Assembly: GCA_902168085.1 (NCBI GenBank)
Contig: CABHOP010000011.1
Span: 1 to 64,000 of the forward strand
Length of the DNA: 64,000 bases
Source: an uncultured Bacteroides sp.
GTDB taxonomy: Bacteria; Bacteroidota; Bacteroidia; Chitinophagales; Chitinophagaceae
Direction: 5' to 3'
Shown: piece after piece, positions 47,655 through 57,335 of the stretch
Layout of the letters: each line of letters begins with the position of its first letter
Numbering within the stretch: the first letter of the stretch is position 1
Notes under the pieces: model-generated
Told to the model about the DNA's origin: nothing
What the model saw: the letters and a program-made list of their open reading frames with translations, nothing else
Database searches by the model: none
Program-made: the position numbers and the translations under genes

Positions 47655-49115
47655 TTGATCAAAAAACTGGACATACTTATACTCCGCAGTTTCATCGGCC
47701 CGTTCATTGTTACCTTTTTTATCACATTATTTGTGCTGGTAATGCAGTTCTTCTGGCTGTATATGGATGAGCTGATAGGTAAGGGCTTAGGAGTGTGGAT
47801 GATTGTTCAGTTGCTGTTCTACATGTCTACCACCATGGTGCCGCTGGCATTGCCTTTAGGCATCCTGCTGGCTTCTATCATGACCTTTGGCAACATGGGC
47901 GAGAATTTTGAGCTGGTGGCCATCAAGGCTGCAGGCATATCCTTGCTGCGCTTTATGCGGCCCTTGCTGTTCTTCATCCTGCTTATTGGCCTGGGGGCCT
48001 TTGTTTTCAGCAATAATGTGATACCATACGCCAATCTTAAGGCATTATCCCTGTTATACGACCTGCGCAATTCAAAGCCTACTTTTAATATTCGCCCCGG
48101 TCAGTTCAATAAAGACATCGATGGCTTTTCTATAAGAGTGGGAGAGAAGGATAAAGACGGGCAAACCATACGAAACATACTTATTTACGACCATACATCC
48201 GGTAGCGGTAATAACAAGGTAGTACTTGCCAGGCAGGGGCAAATGCTGCCTACGCCCGATAAGCATTACCTGATATTCAGGCTGAATGATGGGTGGCGAT
48301 ATGAAGAAAATATAAACAATGAAGGCAGCCGCAATACCAACCAGCAGGTGCGCATGTACTTCAAAAGCTGGGATATGGTTTTCGACCTTTCATCTTTCAG
48401 GGTAAACCGCACGAACGAAAACCTCTTCAAAGATGCCTACCAGATGATGAATGTAAGGCAGCTGAGCCAGCGTATAGATAGTTTCAAACGCTATGAAAAC
48501 CATGTGGCTAAAAATGTAGGCATATACATAGGTCCTAATATAGCGGCACTGGGCAATAACAATTTTATAGATACACTGAAAGTAAAGCCGACAGCTAAAC
48601 TTGCTGCCCGTGCGTACGATTCTACCTTTCTGCAATTTGTACCCGATACACTAAGGGGCAGGGTAATGCAGAATGCCGTGAACCAGGCACGTAATGCTAA
48701 AGGCCTGCTGGATATTTCTGCTACCGATAAGGCTATGCAGTTCAATAACTATCTGCAATTCAATATCGAATGGCACCGGAAGTTTACCCTGTCATTTGCC
48801 TGTGTGCTGTTGTTTTTAATAGGTGCACCACTGGGGGCTATTATACGCAAGGGTGGATTGGGTATGCCGTTGGTAATAGCGGTATTATTCTTCGTGGTGT
48901 TCCATATCATGTCTATAACCGGCGAAAAGCTGGCAAAGGCAAATGCTGTACCCAGTTGGGCAGGCATGTGGATGGCAACGGCCATGCTATTGCCCATAGC
49001 TTTTGTCTTGATAAACCAGGCCCGCAACGATTCACAAATATTCAGTAAAGAATGGTATGCACGCGTGTGGAGTAAAATAATTGCACCGTTTAAACGTAGA
49101 AAACAAATTGGATAA
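47655..49115 (+). CDS. LptF/LptG family (YjgP/YjgQ) permease, non-ATG start
   Basis: KLDILILRSFIGPFIVTFFITLFVLVMQFFWLYMDELIGKGL...PLALPLGILLASIMTFGNMGENFELVAIKAAGISLLR. Start uncertain among TTG 47634/47646/47655. Confidence 0.88.
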   Translation: MIKKLDILILRSFIGPFIVTFFITLFVLVMQFFWLYMDELIGKGLGVWMIVQLLFYMSTTMVPLALPLGILLASIMTFGNMGENFELVAIKAAGISLLRFMRPLLFFILLIGLGAFVFSNNVIPYANLKALSLLYDLRNSKPTFNIRPGQFNKDIDGFSIRVGEKDKDGQTIRNILIYDHTSGSGNNKVVLARQGQMLPTPDKHYLIFRLNDGWRYEENINNEGSRNTNQQVRMYFKSWDMVFDLSSFRVNRTNENLFKDAYQMMNVRQLSQRIDSFKRYENHVAKNVGIYIGPNIAALGNNNFIDTLKVKPTAKLAARAYDSTFLQFVPDTLRGRVMQNAVNQARNAKGLLDISATDKAMQFNNYLQFNIEWHRKFTLSFACVLLFLIGAPLGAIIRKGGLGMPLVIAVLFFVVFHIMSITGEKLAKANAVPSWAGMWMATAMLLPIAFVLINQARNDSQIFSKEWYARVWSKIIAPFKRRKQIG

Positions 49116-49749
49116 GCCGTACACTTCATACAACCCCTTCTTCATTATTCCTTTTATTCTCTGGATAATGGCAGGGGGTATCGCATTATCAGTATATGAT
49201 AAGCAAACGCTATTCGCAGCCTTCAATACGCATCATAGCAGCGTAGGCGACATGCTGATGGAGTATATCACCTTTATGGGTGAAGGTAGTTTCGTTACCA
49301 TTGTATTGCTTTTGCTGTTGGGTTTCAGCCGCCTGCGCAACTGGTGGTATTTTACCGCCGCCGTTATAGCCGGTGTGCTGCCATCTCTCATTACACAGGC
49401 TATAAAAAGCGCAACAAGGGCACCGCGCCCGCTCAAATACTTTAATGAAGCACCCTGGATACATACCTTGCCCGAATGGCCGCGCGTAATGGAGCGTAGC
49501 TTTCCTTCGGGGCATAGCTGTGGCGCTTTCAGCTTGTTTTGCCTGCTGTCTTTATTATTACCTCCAAAATTCAGACCTTTAGGCCTGTTGTTTTTCGTAT
49601 GCGCTCTGGCAGTAGCCTATTCGCGTATGTACCTGGCCGCCCATTTTTTCGAGGATATATATGTAGGCAGCATCATAGGTGGTTGTTTCAGCATGTTTAC
49701 TATTGCTGTAATGAAACGCTACCAGCCTGCCTTTTTCAAAAAGCGTTGA
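49081..49749 (+). CDS. PAP2 superfamily phosphatase, non-ATG start
   Basis: KSATRAPRPLKYF...ERSFPSGHSCGAFSLFCLL...AYSRMYLAAHFFEDIYVGSIIG; overlaps lptF/G-like 3' end. Confidence 0.88.
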   Translation: MHRLNVENKLDKPYTSYNPFFIIPFILWIMAGGIALSVYDKQTLFAAFNTHHSSVGDMLMEYITFMGEGSFVTIVLLLLLGFSRLRNWWYFTAAVIAGVLPSLITQAIKSATRAPRPLKYFNEAPWIHTLPEWPRVMERSFPSGHSCGAFSLFCLLSLLLPPKFRPLGLLFFVCALAVAYSRMYLAAHFFEDIYVGSIIGGCFSMFTIAVMKRYQPAFFKKR

Positions 49750-49773
49750 TTAACTTTTTCAAACCGTATGTAA

Positions 49774-51387
49774 ATGCCAAATTACATCCGTTACTTCATT
49801 ATAATAGCCGGTGCCGCACTGTTGTTCTTTCCCTTTCTGGGGCAGGTGCACCTGTTCGATTGGGATGAGATAAACTTTGCCGAGTGTGCCCGCGAAATGA
49901 TTGTTTCGGGCGATTATCTGCAGGTGCAGATAAATTATAAACCCTTCTGGGAAAAACCACCGCTTTTTATATGGATGCAGGTGCTATCCATGAAGGTGTT
50001 TGGCATTAATGAATATGCAGCACGTTTCCCCAATGCACTGATGGGTGTGGTAACGCTTACATCGCTCTTTTACATTGGCAAAAGGGTGATAAATGAGAAA
50101 ATGGCCGGTTGGTGGGTATTGCTGTATGCAGCATCGTGGTTACCTCATTTCTACTTCAAAACGGGTATTATTGATCCCACTTTCAACTTTTTCATCTTTA
50201 TAGCCTTCTTCCAGGTACACCTCATAAAGTTTGGGGAGCGAAAACTGGTGCATGCTTTACTGGCAGGTGTGTTTCTAGGGCTTGCGGTGCTTACTAAGGG
50301 GCCCGTGGCTATTTTGGTGGCCCTGCTGTCATTTGTAGTATATATTATCGTAAATAAGGGGTTATGGGGCTACAAACCGCTGCATTTACTGGTCGTCGCA
50401 TTGTCTGCCTTTGCTACTACCTGCATCTGGTTTGGCATAGAGGTATTAAACCATGGCTGGGCACTGGTGAGCGATTTTATCGTGTACCAAATCAGGCTTT
50501 TCCAGACAGAAGATGCAGGGCATGGCGGACCATTCTTCTATCACTTTATCATTCTGCTTATTGGCTGTTTCCCTGCTGCGGCATTCCTGTTTCAGTACAG
50601 CCGGAAACGTATTATGGATAATGAAAGCCACCGTGAATTCACCCGCTGGATGTGGATAATGTTTTGGGTGGTGTTATTACTGTTTTCCATCGTTAAGACC
50701 AAAATTGTCCACTATTCATCGTTGTGCTACTTTCCGCTTACATACCTGGCTGCACTGCAGCTTTACAGGCTGTCTACGGAAAAGGTAAAGGTAAAGCCAT
50801 TGGTAAAAGGCATCTTGCTTTTTACAGGCTCACTGGTAGCTATAGCCATCATGTGCCTGCCATTAGTAGGGCTAAATAAGGACAAACTCATTCCGCTTAT
50901 TGATGACCCGTTTGCGGTAGGCAACCTGCAGGCCCCTGTTTCATGGAGCTATGCAGAGTGCATGTGGGGCTTACTATACCTCATCGGCATATGGGTAGCC
51001 GTTATGATGATGAATAAAGATTTCCGAAAGGGCATGATAACGCTGTGCGTTGTCAATCTTGTTATTTTACAGGTCACTGTCATCCATTTTACACCCAAGA
51101 TTGAGGCTTTTTCACAACGTGCCGCTATCGATTACTTTAAAAGTTTCCGGGGCAAAGATGTATATGTACATGTATTAGGTTATAAAAGCTATGCACATCT
51201 CTTTTATACAGATAAACAGCCGCAGGCCAATCCCAACTACGATAATGAAGACTGGCTGTTGAATGGCAATATTGATAAGCCTGCTTACTTTATATGCAAA
51301 ATAATGGATGCCGGTAAATACCGTGCAATGCCTCAACTGCAGGAAACGGGAAGCGCCAATGGTTTTGTATTCTTCCGGCGGAAATAA
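49774..51387 (+). CDS. Glycosyltransferase family 39 (ArnT-like) membrane protein
   Basis: HLFDWDEINFAECAREMIVSGDYLQVQINYKPFWEKPPLFIWMQVLSMKVFGINEYAARFPNALMGV and many TM helices. Confidence 0.9.
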   Translation: MPNYIRYFIIIAGAALLFFPFLGQVHLFDWDEINFAECAREMIVSGDYLQVQINYKPFWEKPPLFIWMQVLSMKVFGINEYAARFPNALMGVVTLTSLFYIGKRVINEKMAGWWVLLYAASWLPHFYFKTGIIDPTFNFFIFIAFFQVHLIKFGERKLVHALLAGVFLGLAVLTKGPVAILVALLSFVVYIIVNKGLWGYKPLHLLVVALSAFATTCIWFGIEVLNHGWALVSDFIVYQIRLFQTEDAGHGGPFFYHFIILLIGCFPAAAFLFQYSRKRIMDNESHREFTRWMWIMFWVVLLLFSIVKTKIVHYSSLCYFPLTYLAALQLYRLSTEKVKVKPLVKGILLFTGSLVAIAIMCLPLVGLNKDKLIPLIDDPFAVGNLQAPVSWSYAECMWGLLYLIGIWVAVMMMNKDFRKGMITLCVVNLVILQVTVIHFTPKIEAFSQRAAIDYFKSFRGKDVYVHVLGYKSYAHLFYTDKQPQANPNYDNEDWLLNGNIDKPAYFICKIMDAGKYRAMPQLQETGSANGFVFFRRK

Positions 51388-51535
51388 TAGTACTTTTTCT
51401 ACATCATATTTAATCAGCCTCTTTCCTAAGGGGCTTTTTCTTGCGCCTTTAAATACGGTTTTGGCGGGCTGTGTTGCAACCTTTTGCCGTTCCTCAATCA
51501 TCATGGCAGTACGTGTTTTCACCTCTGCATGCAAG

Positions 51536-51566
51536 CAAAAAATAAGCCCCGGAATTATCCGGGGCT
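51536..51566 (-). terminator. Terminator of the gliding-motility CTD gene
   Basis: Minus strand AGCCCCGGA-TAAT-TCCGGGGCT then TATTTTTTG. Confidence 0.8.
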
Positions 51567-51592
51567 CTATGATGAAGGTCTGAAATTGTATG

Positions 51593-54058
51593 TTATCGTA
51601 CCAGTATTACTTCACCCTTCTGGTCTACACTCTTACCATCGCACTGGAAGTTGATGTAGTAGAAGTAAGTACCGGCATCTTGTGGTTTGCCATTCAGGGT
51701 ACCATCCCAGCCACCGCGTGTGTTAGCAGTTTCATATACCACCTGGCCATAACGGTTCACTACTTTGAAGGTGCGCATATTTACAAAACGCTCGTTGCCG
51801 GTAGCCTGAGGGAATGGGCGGAACAGATCGTTCCTGCCATCATTGTTAGGCGTAAATGCCGTTGGGAAACCAATTTCGCAGCAAGACTTTGTATTGATCA
51901 GCACACTGTCTGAATTGAAACAGCCAAACTCATCTGTTACACTTAGTTTCACATAGCTCTTATAATCTATGCGTGCATAGGTAACAGGCAGGGAGCTGTA
52001 GGTATCAAAGAACCTTGATGGTGTCCATGAGTATTTGGCAGCCGGTAGTATCGTGTTAGCTGTCATCAGTATGCTATCGCCTATGCAGAACAGGCGGTCG
52101 GCAGTATAGCCATCTACTTTAAAGGTAGCATCGGGTTTTGCATGTATATAAGTACTGTCTACTATCGTGTTAGCACACAGTTCATCTACCAGTCGCAGGG
52201 TGATGTATTTTTTACCTGCATCATTCCATATCACACCGTAAGGACCCTGGTCGGTAGAGTAGTGCGTGGTATAACCGCCATCCCAAGACCAGAAGAAAGA
52301 ATCTACAGTAGAAGTATAGCTGCGCAGCGATACCAGTTCTGTCTGGCCCTGGCATATGTTAGGCCTTACTTCTATGTCAGCCGTAGGTACCGGGTCTACA
52401 CGTATGTTTTTGGTATAGGTTTCGCTCCAGCAATTGCTGTGGCCTACGGTCAGTTTTATTGTTTTAACACCCGCAGAGTCGATGCCTAAGTACAGTGGTG
52501 TTTCAAATGAAGAACCATCCAGTATCCTTACACCGTCAAACGGAGGGAAATCCCATGCATAAGTAGATTGAGGGAAGGCGCTGCCATAGTAACCCAGGGT
52601 CAGCGTATCGCCCTGGCATATCGCATCGCGCGATGCCAGTATCAAACCATTCGGACGGAAGGTAACGATGACTTCCATGCGGGCGCGTTCACTTTCGCAA
52701 CCATCTACCGTTTGCGATACATAGTAGTAGAAAGTATCTTTTGCAGTAGTATTAGGTGCCGGTGCCAGTGTAGTGGGTATACCGCCTGTTGGCTCATAAT
52801 ACCATTTCAGTTCCTGTCCATTTGCATTTACAGGGAAAGATGCGGCATTTTCGCAATAGAAGGTAGGGGTAGTAACCACAGGCACATTTGGCTTAGGTGC
52901 TGCGCTGTATACCACCATGGTACGCGGGCTTTCGCAACCGCTTATGGTTTGCGATACCCAGAAGGTATCTTTATGTGCCGTAGTCGTGTTGAAGTTAACA
53001 GCTGCAGGCGTGATGGGCGAACCGCCTGTTTCCGTATAGTACCATTTAGGGTCTGGGCCCAGTACGGTTACCGGTTGGAAAGGTTCATTCAGGCAATAGT
53101 TTACTTTACCTTCAAATTTAGGTGCCGGCGGCGACAGGAATATCACATCTGCACAGCCTTTTTCTGTTATAAAAGTAGTATTGCTGCCTGTAACGGTAGC
53201 GCAGTACTGGCCTGCCAGCGAGGCATCAAAACTTGGAATGATCAGGGTATCATCTGTTTGGCCGGGTATCACGTTTCCGTTTTTATCATACCAGGTATAT
53301 ACGGGGTTTTCAAAATAAGCGCTCGATTTAGCGCTGATGATCACAGTAGAACCTTTACAGGCAGGGGTTGGGTTCACTGTAAGTACCGGCGGGTTCAGCG
53401 GATAGAATTTGATATTTCCTTCAAATGCAAAGGTATCAGTTGTGCTTGGGCTAAAAATACCTGCATTGGGTGCTACACCTGTATATTGATTGGTATCCAC
53501 CGTATGCAGTCTTACACCACCTGCGGTAAACCCTCTTGGTGCCGGCGCATTACTGTTTGTTCTACCACGTGCTACTATCGAATCATTGCATACTACCGCA
53601 AATCGCATCATGGATTTGGAAGGTACTACTATTGCTAGGTTCTTGAAAATCGGTTCAACGCCAAAAGAGGCACCTCCGCTGTAGACAGTAGACTGTGCAT
53701 TGGTCCAACCCGTAGCTGTCGATATATTAGGTGCTCCACTAAGCCAGGTGGATGTCTGCCACAGCTCATAAGTGGCACCATTAGCACTTATTACTACGTT
53801 TACAGGACCAGGATAAGTGAACGGTTGGTTTGAAATGTGCAGGCTGCTTACATCCGTTATTAATATGGGATAATTATTAGTATTCTCAACGGAGAATGTA
53901 ACATACCTATTGGGGAACGCACCATCTATAAGTACATGTGTTGGAGGAGTTGCCGGGAAGGTATAAGGTGTGTTAATCGTCACCTGTGCCTGCCCTTGCA
54001 TCGCTGCCAGCAATGTACTACATACCAATAAGCCTTGCCTGAATAGCTTTTTTATCAT
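51593..54058 (-). CDS. Secreted T9SS substrate with Ig-like/PKD-like repeats and gliding-motility-associated C-terminal domain
   Basis: Signal peptide; tandem Ig-like units; C-terminus GFPTAFTPNNDGRNDLFRPF...FKVVNRYGQVVYET...GGWDGTLNGKPQDAGTYFYYINFQC...KGEVILVR. Confidence 0.92.
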   Translation of the reverse strand: MIKKLFRQGLLVCSTLLAAMQGQAQVTINTPYTFPATPPTHVLIDGAFPNRYVTFSVENTNNYPILITDVSSLHISNQPFTYPGPVNVVISANGATYELWQTSTWLSGAPNISTATGWTNAQSTVYSGGASFGVEPIFKNLAIVVPSKSMMRFAVVCNDSIVARGRTNSNAPAPRGFTAGGVRLHTVDTNQYTGVAPNAGIFSPSTTDTFAFEGNIKFYPLNPPVLTVNPTPACKGSTVIISAKSSAYFENPVYTWYDKNGNVIPGQTDDTLIIPSFDASLAGQYCATVTGSNTTFITEKGCADVIFLSPPAPKFEGKVNYCLNEPFQPVTVLGPDPKWYYTETGGSPITPAAVNFNTTTAHKDTFWVSQTISGCESPRTMVVYSAAPKPNVPVVTTPTFYCENAASFPVNANGQELKWYYEPTGGIPTTLAPAPNTTAKDTFYYYVSQTVDGCESERARMEVIVTFRPNGLILASRDAICQGDTLTLGYYGSAFPQSTYAWDFPPFDGVRILDGSSFETPLYLGIDSAGVKTIKLTVGHSNCWSETYTKNIRVDPVPTADIEVRPNICQGQTELVSLRSYTSTVDSFFWSWDGGYTTHYSTDQGPYGVIWNDAGKKYITLRLVDELCANTIVDSTYIHAKPDATFKVDGYTADRLFCIGDSILMTANTILPAAKYSWTPSRFFDTYSSLPVTYARIDYKSYVKLSVTDEFGCFNSDSVLINTKSCCEIGFPTAFTPNNDGRNDLFRPFPQATGNERFVNMRTFKVVNRYGQVVYETANTRGGWDGTLNGKPQDAGTYFYYINFQCDGKSVDQKGEVILVR

Positions 54059-54298
54059 GGGTTAACTTGTTTCTTATTATTTGAAAACTTGCTATAAACC
54101 TATATTATATTATTATGACAGCAAAAAGCCTTCCAAACGTTGGTGGTGCTTAAATGGCGATGTGCTGCTAATAATGGTGTTAAAATACTAATAATTATGG
54201 TTTTTGCAAACCTTGTGTTAAAATAAAACACCAATTTGCCCCGGTATTTTAATGAGATATTAATACCATCCGCACATATGTATGACAGTTGGCAAGTG

Positions 54299-55291
54299 TT
54301 ACAGCCCTGCCAGGAAGGCCATCGTATCTACACCATCGGCATAGTCGTTTAGCGATGGCGACTGTGCAGCGCCAAATGCAGTTTGCCCGTGCCCCACTAT
54401 ACATTGTATATCCTCGCTGCCGCTTAATTCCTGCAGCAGGGCATTTTTATCGTCATAACGCCTGTAGTGCAGTACACTTACGGCGCTGAAGGGTAGGGCG
54501 TTTTCCACCATCAGCAGGCTGTCGTTGCTAAGGTAGGCCACCTTGTTCAGCAGGTATATGGCCAGGTAATAGTCGTAGTTGTTCTTATACTTATGGTGGT
54601 GTATCATGTCTGCATACTTATTGCAGGCATCCATCAGTTTGGGCATATCATAGTCCTGCGGCACGCATACCTGCGTTACGTTCCTGCACCCCAGGCCAAA
54701 GTAGGTAAAGATGTCATCGGCCAGCCTGTCCAGCTCCTCTGGCGTTTCGCTGCCATCCAGTACGGCTACCGATGTACGGTTTCGGCGGATGATATGGGGG
54801 TATTTTCCAAAATATTGCTCAAAATAGCGGGCGGTATTATTGCTGCCCGTGGCTATATAGGCATCGCAGCCTTTCAGGTTGTCGGCTATCGTCACCTGTC
54901 CGGCCACTGCCGGTTCCCATTCCACCAGTTTTTCTACTAAGTGTTTCAGCAGTACCTCGTCTTTTCCCGATAGTTTCAGCACGATGGAGTGCCCGCTCAT
55001 AAATCCGCACAGAAAATCGTGAAACCCTACCAATGGTATATTGCCCGCCATCACCATGCCCACCTTTTTAGGTGCGGTAGCCACAGGGTAGGGGGCTATC
55101 CATGCATGTAATGCATCGGACTGCAGAAACCGGGAAACGATATTACGGACTGCTTGTGTTATATGGCCGGGGGTAAACCAGCCATTAGCCTGCACGGCCC
55201 GCTGTTGCGCCGTTTCCCAGGCTTCGTCCTGCCCCTGCATATAGTGGCCCAGCCGTTCCAGTAATGCTATTCTTCCTGCTGTCGTCAACAT
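54299..55291 (-). CDS. Acyl-CoA reductase (LuxC-like)
   Basis: [46 protein letters not shown]...[37 protein letters not shown]...[13 protein letters not shown]; start at MLTTAGR. Confidence 0.88.
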   Translation of the reverse strand: MLTTAGRIALLERLGHYMQGQDEAWETAQQRAVQANGWFTPGHITQAVRNIVSRFLQSDALHAWIAPYPVATAPKKVGMVMAGNIPLVGFHDFLCGFMSGHSIVLKLSGKDEVLLKHLVEKLVEWEPAVAGQVTIADNLKGCDAYIATGSNNTARYFEQYFGKYPHIIRRNRTSVAVLDGSETPEELDRLADDIFTYFGLGCRNVTQVCVPQDYDMPKLMDACNKYADMIHHHKYKNNYDYYLAIYLLNKVAYLSNDSLLMVENALPFSAVSVLHYRRYDDKNALLQELSGSEDIQCIVGHGQTAFGAAQSPSLNDYADGVDTMAFLAGL

Positions 55292-55358
55292 GCCATTTAT
55301 ATTTTGGGTGCGAAATTGTAACTTTACCGCCACAATAACCAAAAGAAGATTCAGAATT

Positions 55359-55706
55359 ATGGCTATAAAGATAACGGATGAGTGTATAAACTGCGGTGCC
55401 TGCGAACCCGAATGCCCCAACAACGCGATATATGAAGGTGGCGTAGAATGGGCTATGGCCGATGGCACCGGCGTAAAGGGCGACTATGTAATGATGGATG
55501 GCTCTGTAACGGGTGCTAACGAAAAGCACGAACCGATAGCAGTAGATACCTACTACATTACCCCCAATAAATGCACCGAATGCCAGGGCTTTCACGATGA
55601 GCCGCAATGCGCTGCCGTATGCCCGGTAGACTGCTGTGTACCCGATGAAATGTATCGCGAAACGGTAGAAGAACTACTGGCCAAAAAAGAAAAAATGCAC
55701 CTGTAA
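55359..55706 (+). CDS. 4Fe-4S dicluster ferredoxin
   Basis: [28 protein letters not shown]...[25 protein letters not shown]. Confidence 0.95.
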   Translation: MAIKITDECINCGACEPECPNNAIYEGGVEWAMADGTGVKGDYVMMDGSVTGANEKHEPIAVDTYYITPNKCTECQGFHDEPQCAAVCPVDCCVPDEMYRETVEELLAKKEKMHL

Positions 55707-55740
55707 GGGTAGCTGACAAAGTACTCAGCTGAAACACATT

Positions 55741-55774
55741 AAAAAAAGCCTTTTCCTATCGAAAAGGCTTTTTC
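55741..55774 (+). terminator. Terminator after ferredoxin
   Basis: AAAAGCCTTTTC-CTATC-GAAAAGGCTTTTT. Confidence 0.85.
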
Positions 55775-55793
55775 TATATAGTATGGTGTCAAC

Positions 55794-56309
55794 TTATTGT
55801 TTCGGCAGGTCGCCCACTTTTTTCCAGCCTATACCCGGCTTGGCCACTGCATCTATTTTGTTCGCCATCATTTGCAGGTATTTAGGGCCAAAATGGGCAT
55901 TGTGTATCTTCTTTTCCTTGCCATCTATGGTAAACCCGTAGATGATGCCCGGTATATCGGCTATCATATTCTCATATACATCCTTACAGGTATCTACACG
56001 GTAGTTGGTAAATTCCTTCATCAGCTTCTGGGCGTCTTTAGGCTCTATTTCACGCTCGTACACACCGGTATATTCGGTAAACTGCCTGCCGGTATAGCGC
56101 ACAATGCCATTGCGGAATATTTCTACCTGGTAAGAGGGGCAGCGACCAAAGCACGAAGTACGCTCCATGCTGATGTAGCTAACGCCGGCTATGGTTTTAG
56201 TGGCTTTGGTGGTTTTGGTAGTGCCGCCAGTGGTTTTCTTTTGCTGGGCGCAGGCAGTAAACATCAGTGCCAGCGAGGCTACGGCAAAAGCAGAAACGTA
56301 TCTCTTCAT
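55794..56309 (-). CDS. DUF6438 domain-containing lipoprotein
   Basis: SLALMFTACAQQK lipobox; ISMERTSCFGRCPSYQVEIFRNGIVRYTGRQFTEYTGVYE. Confidence 0.85.
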   Translation of the reverse strand: MKRYVSAFAVASLALMFTACAQQKKTTGGTTKTTKATKTIAGVSYISMERTSCFGRCPSYQVEIFRNGIVRYTGRQFTEYTGVYEREIEPKDAQKLMKEFTNYRVDTCKDVYENMIADIPGIIYGFTIDGKEKKIHNAHFGPKYLQMMANKIDAVAKPGIGWKKVGDLPKQ

Positions 56310-56492
56310 TACAAAACTTGTTTTAATTATCGGTTTTACGGTTGCCAAAGATAAGATAAGATGCGGCACCTTGTGTAAGGTAAGCGTAAGATTAAGTGTT
56401 AAAGACTGTGAAAAACACCGGTGTTTTTTACATATGTGTTTTGTAGGTTGTGCAGGCGAAATATTTCGTAACACCTTAAAACACAAAAACTC

Positions 56493-57113
56493 ATGAGAAA
56501 AACCCTTTTAGTAATCGCACTGCTGTGCTACACCCTCACATCGGCATTCGCACAAAAACTGACCCTTACCAACAATAGTTGTGGTGACGTATTCATCCGT
56601 CTGCATGCGGATGATAATACGGGTTGTGGGCCTGCCAGTATTGATGAATCCGATGCCATTTATCTTACAGCCGGCAGTACTATTGTTTATAGTTTTACGG
56701 GTACGATAGGTACCAGTAGTGTAGTAGGTACAAACTTTGTTTGGATAAGTACCGGCACATCAGGTACACCAAGTGCTACATTGGCGGGACCACCCTCGTC
56801 TTTTAATTTCTTTAAAGCAGATGTTTGGTCTTCTTGCGCACCTGGCGGGTGGCCTGTTTCCGGTATCTGCTACCTGTCAAATCCTGTAAATATGCCATTT
56901 GATGGTGTTACAATAGACAATCCAAATTGTTCTGGAACTTCTTCAAATGCTTTTGTAAATTCTACTGCATGTGGAACCTGTGACCCGTGTAGAGAATATC
57001 ATGCACCCTGCACACCTCCTGGTCCATCACTTTGTCACTGGTATAGTTGGGGGACAAATATTACGGCTGCGTTTACCGCTTCAGGTAGTGACTGGAGTGT
57101 AACTGTTTACTAA
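56493..57113 (+). CDS. Hypothetical secreted cysteine-rich protein
   Basis: Signal peptide MRKTLLVIALLCYTLTSAFAQ; multiple Cys incl. TACGTCDPCREYHAPC; followed by terminator. Confidence 0.65.
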   Translation: MRKTLLVIALLCYTLTSAFAQKLTLTNNSCGDVFIRLHADDNTGCGPASIDESDAIYLTAGSTIVYSFTGTIGTSSVVGTNFVWISTGTSGTPSATLAGPPSSFNFFKADVWSSCAPGGWPVSGICYLSNPVNMPFDGVTIDNPNCSGTSSNAFVNSTACGTCDPCREYHAPCTPPGPSLCHWYSWGTNITAAFTASGSDWSVTVY

Positions 57114-57121
57114 ATACATTC

Positions 57122-57155
57122 ATAACCCAAGGTGCATACTTTGGGTTATTTTATT
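57122..57155 (+). terminator. Terminator after secreted Cys-rich gene
   Basis: ATAACCCAA-GGTGCATACT-TTGGGTTAT followed by TTTATTT. Confidence 0.75.
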
Positions 57156-57258
57156 TCCATATATTTTTAAAATGGCGTATATTTGCTATGATTGTGTATG
57201 TTTAAAAAGAAAAAAATACTACCTCTATAAAACCGGAAACAACCCGAAGCAATTTTTG

Positions 57259-57312
57259 AGTTTGTTGCGAAAAAGAAAAAAGTGAAAATTTCACAACAAA
57301 ACACAACAAACT
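57259..57312. promoter_or_regulatory. Nested inverted repeats upstream of dprA
   Basis: Outer AGTTTGTTG (57259-57267)/CAACAAACT (57304-57312); inner GTGAAA-A-TTTCAC (57282-57294). Confidence 0.5.
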
Positions 57313-57335
57313 GAGGAATTGAATATTTTTAAGCC

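Noticed and set aside
52568-53638. 356-aa ORF on the plus strand
   Set aside because: Fully antisense to the Ig-repeat/gliding-CTD gene, no recognisable motif; a frame artefact of the opposite coding sequence.
54177-54225. Direct repeat GTGTTAAAATA (54177, 54215)
   Set aside because: Short and AT-rich; can occur by chance in this AT-rich gap.
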